This document shows, in pieces, positions 51,634 to 58,556 of a stretch of 64,000 nucleotides of DNA. The notes under the pieces are model-generated. The model searched no databases. It had not been told where the DNA came from and saw only the letters and a list, made by a program, of their open reading frames with translations. The position numbers and the translations under genes are program-made. Positions within the stretch are counted from its first letter, which is position 1. Each line of letters starts with the position of its first letter. Source of the stretch: Nonomuraea thailandensis (lineage in GTDB: Bacteria; Actinomycetota; Actinomycetes; Streptosporangiales; Streptosporangiaceae); NCBI RefSeq assembly GCF_024172165.1, contig NZ_JAMZEB010000002.1, forward strand, positions 8,034,501-8,098,500. The letters are read 5' to 3'.

Positions 51634-52620
51634 ATGCAACTGACCAGGATCGTAGTCGCGGGTATGGCAGTGGCGCTGGCACTCAGCGCGTGCGGAGGCG
51701 GAGGAGGAGAGGGGCAGACCGGCACGACCGGCGCCGCGTCCTCCGGCGGGCTGGAGAAGACCCAGCTCCTGGTGGGCGTGGTGCCGGTGCCGTCCTCGGC
51801 GTCGCTGTTCATCGCCGAGAAACGGGGCTTCTTCAAGGAGGAGGGCCTGACGGTCAAGACCGAGATCATCCAGGCGCCGACGGCGGTCATGCCGAAGATC
51901 GTTAACGGCAGCATGGACGCGTTCATGACGAGTTACGTGGTGCTCATGACCATCAACGACTCGGGCGCGGCCAAGCTGAAGCTGTTCCAGCACACCATGG
52001 GCGGGGCCCCGAACGTCTCCGGCGTGGTCGTGGCCAAGGGCTCGCCGATCAAGGCGGTCGCCGACCTGAAGGGCAAGACGGTCGGGGTCAACGTGCTGAA
52101 GGCCCTGGGGCAGACGGTGACCAACGCCCACCTGCAGGAGGGCGGGGTCAGGCCGGAGGACGTCAAGTTCGTCCCCGTGCCGTTCGCCGACCAGCTCGGC
52201 GCGCTGTCCACGGGCAAGGTGGACGCGGCGTGGCTGGTGGAGCCGTTCCTGAGCGCGGCCAAGAAGGGCGGCGCCACCCAGATCATCGACACCACGAGCG
52301 GCGTCACCGAGGGCGTGCCGATCGACGGCTGGGGCGTCACCGAGCAGTGGCTGACCAAGTACCCGAAGACGGCCGCGGCCTTCCACCGGGCGCTGGCCAA
52401 GGCGCAGGAGGTCGCCGGCGCCGATCGCAGGGCCATCGACGAGGTCGTGCCGACGTACACGCAGATCCCCGCGGACACGGCGGCGGCGATGACGCTCGGG
52501 ACGTTCACCATGGAGCCCGACAAGGCCAGCGTGCAGAAGCTGGCCGACCTCATGCACGGCTACGGCTACCTGAAGACCAAGGTGGACGTGGGCCAGCTCT
52601 TCGCGTCGGTCGGCGGATGA
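51634..52620 (+). CDS. NMT1/SsuA-like substrate-binding lipoprotein, cassette 2
   Basis: 328 residues. Lipobox LSAC with Cys20, Gly/Thr-rich linker, then GLEKTQLLVGVVPVPSSASLFIAEKRGFFKEEGL. Shares DLKGKTVGVNVLKALGQ and AAWLVEPFL with cassette 1. I chose ATG 51634 because AAAGG (51621-51625) is eight bases away; a GTG at 51628 is also in frame. Followed by its own pair of permeases. Confidence 0.9.
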   Translation: MQLTRIVVAGMAVALALSACGGGGGEGQTGTTGAASSGGLEKTQLLVGVVPVPSSASLFIAEKRGFFKEEGLTVKTEIIQAPTAVMPKIVNGSMDAFMTSYVVLMTINDSGAAKLKLFQHTMGGAPNVSGVVVAKGSPIKAVADLKGKTVGVNVLKALGQTVTNAHLQEGGVRPEDVKFVPVPFADQLGALSTGKVDAAWLVEPFLSAAKKGGATQIIDTTSGVTEGVPIDGWGVTEQWLTKYPKTAAAFHRALAKAQEVAGADRRAIDEVVPTYTQIPADTAAAMTLGTFTMEPDKASVQKLADLMHGYGYLKTKVDVGQLFASVGG

Positions 52621-53474
52621 CCCCTCGGACCGGGCGCGGCGTCATCGGCGCCGGGCCCCGGCGAGGGGTGCTCGGCGCCCGGCCCGGGCGCGGGGTGCTC
52701 GGCTCCGGGCCCGGGCGCGGGGTGCTCGGCTTCGCGGGGGTGATGGGGTTTCTCGCCGCCGCCGAGGTGGCCGGGCGGACGGGACTGATCCCGGACTTCC
52801 TGCCGTACGTGTCGCACGTGCTCGCCACGGCGGCCACGCTGCCGCTGGACGCGCAGTTCAGGACCGACGTGCTGGCCACGCTCGGCCCGTGCCTGCTGGG
52901 GCTGGTGATCGCGATCGCGGTCGCCGTGCCCGCGGGACTGCTGTTCGGGACGGTGCCGTTCCTGGAGCGCTCGGCGCGGCCGCTGGTGGAGTTCCTGCGG
53001 CCGATCCCGTCGGTGGCGCTGATCCCGCTGGCGGTGTTCCTGTTCCCCGAGGGGCACGACGCCAAGACCGCGCTGGTCGTCTACACCTGCTCGTGGCCGC
53101 TGCTCATCAACACCATGTACGGCCTGAGCGACGTCGATCCGCTGGCCAAGGAGACGCTGCGCAGCTTCGGCTTCGGCCCGCTGGCGGTGGCGCTGCGGGT
53201 GAGCCTGCCGAGCGCGGCGCCGTTCATCGCGACGGGGGTGCGGATCGCGGTGGCGGTCACCCTGATCGTGGCCGTGAGCGTGGAGCTGCTGGCGCCCGGC
53301 GGCGGCGGGATCGGGGCGTTCCAGTCGCTGGCGGGCAGCGCCAACCGGCTGGACCGGGTGCTGGCGGCCACGGTGTGGGCCGGCGTGCTCGGGCTGGCGG
53401 CGAACCTGCTGTTCACGGCGGGTGAGCGGCGGCTGTTCCGGTGGCACCACGCGCGGACGGGGGAGGGCACGTGA
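52617..53474 (+). CDS. SsuC/TauC-like ABC permease A, cassette 2, with repeat N-terminus
   Basis: 285 residues. The first ~40 residues are an Arg/Gly-rich leader made of 9-residue repeats (RGV(L/I)G....) absent from the cassette 1 and 3 homologues. The membrane core starts at GFAGVMGFLAAAEVAGRTG and carries EFLRPIPSVALIPLAVFLFP and DPLAKETLRSFGFGPLAVALRVSLPSAAPFI. ATG 52617 overlaps the lipoprotein stop. A later start (for example near GTG/ATG at 52727-52741) would remove the repeats and cannot be excluded. Confidence 0.88.
   Translation: MTPRTGRGVIGAGPRRGVLGARPGRGVLGSGPGRGVLGFAGVMGFLAAAEVAGRTGLIPDFLPYVSHVLATAATLPLDAQFRTDVLATLGPCLLGLVIAIAVAVPAGLLFGTVPFLERSARPLVEFLRPIPSVALIPLAVFLFPEGHDAKTALVVYTCSWPLLINTMYGLSDVDPLAKETLRSFGFGPLAVALRVSLPSAAPFIATGVRIAVAVTLIVAVSVELLAPGGGGIGAFQSLAGSANRLDRVLAATVWAGVLGLAANLLFTAGERRLFRWHHARTGEGT
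52635..52733 (+). repeat. 27-bp tandem repeat (x3 plus partial) at permease N-terminus
   Basis: Units start at 52635, 52662, 52689 and 52716 (partial) and encode RGVIGAGPR, RGVLGARPG, RGVLGSGPG and RGVLGF. Unit length is a multiple of three, so copy number can change without a frameshift. Confidence 0.88.
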
Positions 53475-54262
53475 GCGTCGTGCGGCGGGTGGCGTGGTAC
53501 TGGCTGCTGCCCGTGGCGGTGGCGGCCTGGGAGCTCGTGACGCGGGCGCTGCAGGCGACGTACTTCCCGCCACCGTCGCAGATCGTGGCGCGGCTGCACG
53601 AGCTGTGGTTCTCCGGGCCGCCGTCGCGGGTCTTCCTGACCGACGAGGCGGTGGCGGACCTGGTGCCGAGCCTGTCCAGGCTGTTCGCCGGGTGGTCGAT
53701 CGCGTGCGCGGCGGGAGTGCTGCTCGGGGTGGTGCTCGGCCGCTCGGCGTGGCTGTCCGGCCTGGTGGAGCCGCTGGTGCACTTCGGCCGGTCGGTCCCG
53801 CCCGCCGCGCTGCTGCCGGTGTTCCTGGTGCTGTTCAAGGTGGGCACGCCGATGCAGCTGGCCTCGATCGTGTACGGCGTCGTCTGGCCCGTGCTGATCA
53901 ACAGCATGGACGGCGCCCGCCACGTCGACCGCCAGTACATCGAGACGGGCGCGGTCTACCGGCTGAGCTCGTGGCAGCGGCTCACCAGGATCATCCTGCC
54001 CGCCGCCGCCCCGAAGATCTTCGCGGGGCTGCGGCTGAGCGTGTCGCTGGCGTTGATCATGATGGTCATCTCCGAGCTGGTGGGCAGCAGCGAGGGGATC
54101 GGGCACCGCATGCTGGAGGCGCAGAGCCAGTTCGACATCCCGGCCATGTGGGCCGGGATCGTGCTGCTGGGGCTGCTCGGCATCGGGCTCAACGCGGCGT
54201 TCCTGGCAGTGGAGCGGGCGGTGCTGGGCTGGCACACGAGCGCGCGCACCGGCGACGCGTGA
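53471..54262 (+). CDS. SsuC/TauC-like ABC permease B, cassette 2
   Basis: 263 residues. Carries the B-type ELWFSGPPSRVFLTDEAVADL segment, the motif HFGRSVPPAALLPVFLVLF and the loop RQYIETGAVYRLSSWQRLTRIILPAAAPKIF. GTG 53471 overlaps the permease A stop (GTGA). It ends nine bp before the stop of the convergent nitrilase-fold gene. Again no ATPase gene follows. Confidence 0.9.
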   Translation: MSVVRRVAWYWLLPVAVAAWELVTRALQATYFPPPSQIVARLHELWFSGPPSRVFLTDEAVADLVPSLSRLFAGWSIACAAGVLLGVVLGRSAWLSGLVEPLVHFGRSVPPAALLPVFLVLFKVGTPMQLASIVYGVVWPVLINSMDGARHVDRQYIETGAVYRLSSWQRLTRIILPAAAPKIFAGLRLSVSLALIMMVISELVGSSEGIGHRMLEAQSQFDIPAMWAGIVLLGLLGIGLNAAFLAVERAVLGWHTSARTGDA

Positions 54263-54270
54263 GGCCGGAG

Positions 54271-55242
54271 TCAGCCGTACAGCCGGGCGATGGCCGCCAG
54301 TTGCCTCGCCCGGAGCTCCGCCCGATCGGGCACGCCTTTCGCGGGCCGTTCGACGTCGTGCCTGGCGTACTCCTCGGCCCACAGCCCGGTCTTGACCCGG
54401 CTGAGCAGGTTGGCCATGCCGGGCCGCAGCCGGGCCCGGCGCAGCGCGGCGAGGTCCAGCTCGGCCGCGGCGACCAGCGTCTCCCCCGGCCCGGCCTGCG
54501 CGAGCACCCGCCCCTGGTGGTCGATCACCTCGGAGCCGCCGTTGGTGGAGTCGCCGGGGATCGCGATGCCGGTCAGGCCGCCGCTGTTGGCCGACACCAC
54601 GTAGGCCAGGTTCTCCACCGCACGGGCGCGGCGGGCGACGGCCTTGGGGGTGAGCGCCGGGGACGACGCCTCCGAGGTGGGGTTGCAGAGCACCTCGGCG
54701 CCGCGCAACGCCAGCGCCCGGGCCAGCTCCGGCATGAGGATCTCCTCGGAGGCCACCGCGGCGAGGTTGCCCAGCTCGGTGCGGGCCACCGGGAGCACGC
54801 CGTCGATGCCGTAGATCTCCAGGTAGCGCTCCCACACGTCGTAGGGGGTGGGCGAGAACAGCGAGTGCAGCCTGCGGTAGCGCAGCACGGCCTCGCCCGC
54901 CGGGGAGAGGATGACCGTGGCCTGGAAGAACAGGTCGGGGAAGTGCTCATCGCGCTCGTAGGCGTTGACGCACAGGAAGACGTCGTGGTCGGCGGCGACG
55001 GCGCCGAGCGCGCGGTACTCGGGGCCGCCGGGGTCGAGCGCGGCGCGGTCCCGCCACTGCGCCGGGCTCTCCCGCACGGGGAAGCCGGTCAGCACGTATT
55101 CGGGCAGCACGACCAGGCGCAGCTCCGGCCCGAGCCACGCCTTCGAGCCGCCCACCTGGGCGGCGATCCGGTCGATCGCGGCCCCGATCCCGGCTCCGGC
55201 ACGGGTCTCGACCTGCAGGGCCAGCGCGGTGTACGCGGTCAC
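54271..55242 (-). CDS. Nitrilase-superfamily protein apparently lacking catalytic Cys
   Basis: 323 residues from GTG 55242. Nitrilase fold: catalytic-Glu strand RLVVLPEYVLTGFP (E48). The Lys position appears to be Arg (RYRRLHSLF, R124) and the Cys position Ser (VASEEILMPELAR, S165, six residues before the conserved PE). C-terminal features ARAVENLAYVVSANSGG and SEVIDHQGRVLAQA are normal. I recall other members with ASEEIL.PE, so this may be a distinct non-classical clade. It is coupled to the DUF3598-like gene (GTGA) and belongs to a three-gene operon with the aldehyde dehydrogenase. Confidence 0.85.
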   Translation of the reverse strand: MTAYTALALQVETRAGAGIGAAIDRIAAQVGGSKAWLGPELRLVVLPEYVLTGFPVRESPAQWRDRAALDPGGPEYRALGAVAADHDVFLCVNAYERDEHFPDLFFQATVILSPAGEAVLRYRRLHSLFSPTPYDVWERYLEIYGIDGVLPVARTELGNLAAVASEEILMPELARALALRGAEVLCNPTSEASSPALTPKAVARRARAVENLAYVVSANSGGLTGIAIPGDSTNGGSEVIDHQGRVLAQAGPGETLVAAAELDLAALRRARLRPGMANLLSRVKTGLWAEEYARHDVERPAKGVPDRAELRARQLAAIARLYG

Positions 55243-55676
55243 GCGACCCGCCGCTCGTCGATCAGCGTCCGCTTCACGCACACGCCGTCGCGCAGCCACT
55301 GCCACACCCGGCTGCGGGAGCGCCCGTCCTCGCTCAGCACGATGAGCTCGAACAGGCGCAGGTCCTGCCCCTTGAACTGCCAGTTCAGGTAGATCGTGCT
55401 GGCGTCCAGCTCCCAGAACTCGCCCTTGAGCCGCTCGGTGTCGAAGCCGCACCGGCCGCCGCCGAGGTAGGCGCCGGGGAACTCGTGCACCTCCGTGCGG
55501 CCGTCGTCCCAGGTGTAGCGGTTGGTCTGGTGGTAGACGGCGTCGTCGCGGATCTCGCAGGTCATCCGCACCCGGTGCCGGTCGAGCAGCTCGCCGCCGG
55601 GGCCGACGTGGCGGTACTCGCCCTCCCATTCGCCCTCGTGCCGGGCCAGCAGCGGCATGTCCGCGCGCAGTCCCAT
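55239..55676 (-). CDS. DUF3598/lipocalin-like hypothetical protein
   Basis: 145 residues, beginning MGLRADMPLLARHEGEWEGEYRHV and rich in alternating beta-strand patterns (QTNRYTWDDGRTEVHEF, LNWQFKGQDLRLFELIVLSED). This resembles DUF3598-type lipocalin-like domains that may bind small molecules; function unknown. It lies four bases after the aldehyde dehydrogenase gene and overlaps the nitrilase-fold gene, so the three are one operon. Confidence 0.6.
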   Translation of the reverse strand: MGLRADMPLLARHEGEWEGEYRHVGPGGELLDRHRVRMTCEIRDDAVYHQTNRYTWDDGRTEVHEFPGAYLGGGRCGFDTERLKGEFWELDASTIYLNWQFKGQDLRLFELIVLSEDGRSRSRVWQWLRDGVCVKRTLIDERRVA

Positions 55677-55680
55677 CCGG

Positions 55681-57060
55681 TTACTCCTTCGTGCTGTGCC
55701 ACCAGGGGTCGGCGGCGTCGGATCGGTTGACCAGGAAGGCCCGGCGGCGCAGGAACCGGCCGATGGAGGCGGGGCCCATGCGCGAGCCGCCCAGGCCCGA
55801 CAGGCGGAAGGAGTTCTTCTCCCCCTCGTGCACGAGCGCGGTCAGCCCGGCGTCGTTGATGCTCACCGCGCCGGCCTGGAGACGGGCCGCGACGGCGCGG
55901 GCCTGCTCCTCGCCGGCCGCGAAGACGGCGGCCGACAGCCCGTACACCGAGTCGTTGGCCAGAGCGACCGCCTCGTCGGGCCCGGAGACCGCCATCACCG
56001 GCAGCACCGGCCCGAACGTCTCCTCCGTCATGATCAGCATGCCGTGATCGACCCCGGACAGCACGGTCGGGCGGCACCAGTGCCCGCCGCCGTGCCGCTC
56101 GATCCGGCCGCCGGTGTGCACGGTCGCGCCCTTGGCCACGGCGTCGGCGACGTGGGCGGCGATCAGGTCCTCCTGGCCCGGCTTGATGATGGGGCCGATC
56201 GGGCCGCCCTCGCAGGTCAGGCCGACCTGGCCGGCCTCGGCCACCAGCCGGTCGAGGAACTCGTCGTGCACCTCCCTGGCCACGTAGACGCGCTCGATGG
56301 ACTGGCAGGACTGCCCGGCGTTCGCGGTGCCGCCCCACAGGATCGCCGACGCGGCGCGGCCGAGGTCGGCTCCGGCCAGCACGATCGCCGGGTCCTTGCC
56401 GCCCAGCTCCAGGAACGCCGGCACGAACGCGCGGGCCGCCGCCTGCGCCACCTGCCGTCCCGTCGTGACGCTGCCGGTGAACACGACGGTGTCCACCAGG
56501 TCCACGAGCGCGGCGCCCGTGGCCCCGTCGCCCTCGACCACCCGCAGCGGCAGGTCGCCGGGGACGAGCCGCATCAGCGGCTCGATGAAACGGGGTGTCA
56601 CCTCGCTCGGCTTGACCAGCACCGTGCAGCCCGCGGCCAGCGCGGGGACGGCGTCGATGAGGCCCAGCAGGAGCGGGAGGTTCCACGGGGTGATCATCCC
56701 GGCCAGCTCGTACGGCACCACGTCACCGGCCACGGACACCCCGGGCAGGGAGGCGGGGCGTTCGGCGGGCGGGGCGAGCAGCGCGGGCGCCTGGCGTACC
56801 CACCGGTCGATCAGCCCGGCCACGAGCCGGCGTTCCAGGAGCGACTCCCCCACCCGGCCGGTGTCGGCCACCAGGGCGGAGAGCAGGGCGTCGTCGTCGG
56901 CCAGCGCGGCCCCGAAGCGGGCCAGGACCGCGCCGCGATCGGCGTGCTGCCACGCGGGGGCCCGCTCGCGCAGCCCGGCCGCGACGGCGGCCAGCCGGTC
57001 GGGCGGGATCGGAGCGAGCGGTCTGTCGGATTGCCCGGTGATCGGGTTCCTCACGTTCAT
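55681..57060 (-). CDS. Aldehyde dehydrogenase family protein
   Basis: 459 residues. NAD(P)-dependent oxidation of an aldehyde to an acid. Visible: ITPWNLPL, VLVKPSEVTP, VVFTGSVTTGRQV, FLELGGKDPAIVLA (catalytic Glu) and NAGQSCQSIERVYV (catalytic Cys). Ends near the usual length. ATG 57060 has AGGAG ten bases upstream. First gene of the operon with the DUF3598-like and nitrilase-fold genes; inserted between conservon copy 2 and importer cassette 2. Confidence 0.93.
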   Translation of the reverse strand: MNVRNPITGQSDRPLAPIPPDRLAAVAAGLRERAPAWQHADRGAVLARFGAALADDDALLSALVADTGRVGESLLERRLVAGLIDRWVRQAPALLAPPAERPASLPGVSVAGDVVPYELAGMITPWNLPLLLGLIDAVPALAAGCTVLVKPSEVTPRFIEPLMRLVPGDLPLRVVEGDGATGAALVDLVDTVVFTGSVTTGRQVAQAAARAFVPAFLELGGKDPAIVLAGADLGRAASAILWGGTANAGQSCQSIERVYVAREVHDEFLDRLVAEAGQVGLTCEGGPIGPIIKPGQEDLIAAHVADAVAKGATVHTGGRIERHGGGHWCRPTVLSGVDHGMLIMTEETFGPVLPVMAVSGPDEAVALANDSVYGLSAAVFAAGEEQARAVAARLQAGAVSINDAGLTALVHEGEKNSFRLSGLGGSRMGPASIGRFLRRRAFLVNRSDAADPWWHSTKE

Positions 57061-57146
57061 GCGGTGCGGGCTCCTGCGATGCTCGGCGGGAGCCATTGTG
57101 ATCATGTGATCGGCCCCGCGTCAACGCACCCGGGGCCCGCCACGGG

Positions 57147-57734
57147 TCAGCCGCCCCAGCCGGGGACCGCCATCCGTACCGTCAGCGCGTGCTCGACGAG
57201 CTGGATCAGCGCGTTCTTGACCGAGTCCTTCTTGCGGGCGTCGAGCCGGACCATCGGGATGTGCGGCGCCAGCGTCAGGGCGTCGCGCACCTCGGAGTCG
57301 CTGTGGGGATACTGCCCGTCCCAGCCGTTGATGCCCACCACGAACGGCAGCTGCGCCTCCTCGAAGTAGTCGATCGCCGGAAAACTGTCGGCCAGACGAC
57401 GGGTGTCGACCAGCACGACCGCGCCGATGGCTCCGCGCACCAGGTCGTCCCACATGAACCAGAACCGGTGCTGCCCGGGCGTGCCGAACAGGTACAGGAT
57501 CAGGTCACGGTCGAGGGAGACCCGGCCGAAGTCCATGGCGACGGTCGTGGTCGACTTCAGCGGTGTCATGCCGAGGTCGTCGATCCCGGCGGAGGCGTCC
57601 GTCATGACGGCCTCCGTCGTCAACGGCATGATCTCCGACACCGCTCCCACGAACGTCGTCTTGCCCACCCCGAAACCTCCAGCCACCACGATTTTCGTCG
57701 AGGTGAGTCCGGGGCTAGAGCCTGCGAAGTCCAC
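57147..57734 (-). CDS. Conservon small GTPase-like protein (CvnD), copy 2
   Basis: 195 residues, same length as copy 1 and differing at about seven positions (for example DFAG for DYAG, GQYPHSDSEV for GSYPHSDTEV). P-loop GGFGVGKTTF and FGTPGQHRFW conserved. DNA between about 57540 and 57640 matches copy 1 nearly base for base. Overlaps the DUF742 gene by 20 bp exactly as in copy 1. Confidence 0.93.
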   Translation of the reverse strand: MDFAGSSPGLTSTKIVVAGGFGVGKTTFVGAVSEIMPLTTEAVMTDASAGIDDLGMTPLKSTTTVAMDFGRVSLDRDLILYLFGTPGQHRFWFMWDDLVRGAIGAVVLVDTRRLADSFPAIDYFEEAQLPFVVGINGWDGQYPHSDSEVRDALTLAPHIPMVRLDARKKDSVKNALIQLVEHALTVRMAVPGWGG

Positions 57735-58128
57735 TGAGCACCCTTTCGAGCAGATTGACGTCCGGCCTACCGGCGTCCAGCTGTGGCTGATGCACGCGGA
57801 CCAGACCTTCGGCGGCCATGTCAGCGATCAGCACGCGCACCACGCCGAGCGGGATCCGCAGCAGGGCCGACACCTCGGCCACGGACCGGACCTGCCGGCA
57901 CAGTTGGCTGATCGCCTGGTACTCCGGCGTGATGTGGGAGAACTCCCGCTGCTCGGCGGTCGCCGAGGACACCAGGGCCTCCATCGCCAGCTTGACCCGC
58001 GGCGCCGTCCGTCCACCTGTCACCGCGTACGGGCGGACGGGCGAAGCGGGGTCGGGATTCAGCTGCGACTGGGACTGGGGCTGAGGCGGAGGGGCCCAAC
58101 CGCCGCTGTTCCATCTCGGGTCTGTCAC
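57715..58128 (-). CDS. DUF742 conservon protein (CvnC), copy 2
   Basis: 137 residues if started at the GTG (58128) that aligns with the copy 1 start (VTDPRWNSGGW); GTG 58137 is also in frame. Pro/Gln/Ser-rich leader longer than in copy 1 (PQPQSQSQLNPDP), then the near-identical DUF742 domain. Winged-helix segment VRSVAEVSALLRIPLGVVRV identical to copy 1. Confidence 0.92.
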   Translation of the reverse strand: MTDPRWNSGGWAPPPQPQSQSQLNPDPASPVRPYAVTGGRTAPRVKLAMEALVSSATAEQREFSHITPEYQAISQLCRQVRSVAEVSALLRIPLGVVRVLIADMAAEGLVRVHQPQLDAGRPDVNLLERVLSGLRRL

Positions 58129-58133
58129 GTACA

Positions 58134-58556
58134 TCACCTGGTCTGGCTGGCACGCAGCTCGGCGCGCACAGCCGGAGTCAGCACCTGACCGGCGCGATCG
58201 ACCATCAGCGTCATCTGATACGCCACCAGACCCATGTCACAGTCCGGCGCCGCCAGCACCGCCAAGCACGAACCATCACTGATCGACATGATCAACATCA
58301 GACCGCGCTGCATCTCCACGATCGTCTGATTGACCGCGCCGCCCTCGAACACCCTGGCCGCGCCCTGCGTCAGCGAGACCAGACCCGACGCGATGGCGGC
58401 CAGCTGATCGGCCCGATCGGCCGGAAAGCCCGCCGACGCCGCCAGCGGCAAACCGTCGGACGAGACGACCACCGCGTGCGCCACGCCCGGGACCGTGCTG
58501 ACGAAGTCCGTGATCAGCCAGTCGACGCCGCGTGCCGCGTGGCTGAGGTCGTTCAT
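58134..58556 (-). CDS. Roadblock/LC7 protein (CvnB), copy 2
   Basis: 140 residues, one residue different from copy 1. ATG 58556 overlaps the kinase stop (ATGA), a tighter junction than the 67-bp gap in copy 1. Expected to regulate the adjacent GTPase. Confidence 0.94.
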   Translation of the reverse strand: MNDLSHAARGVDWLITDFVSTVPGVAHAVVVSSDGLPLAASAGFPADRADQLAAIASGLVSLTQGAARVFEGGAVNQTIVEMQRGLMLIMSISDGSCLAVLAAPDCDMGLVAYQMTLMVDRAGQVLTPAVRAELRASQTR

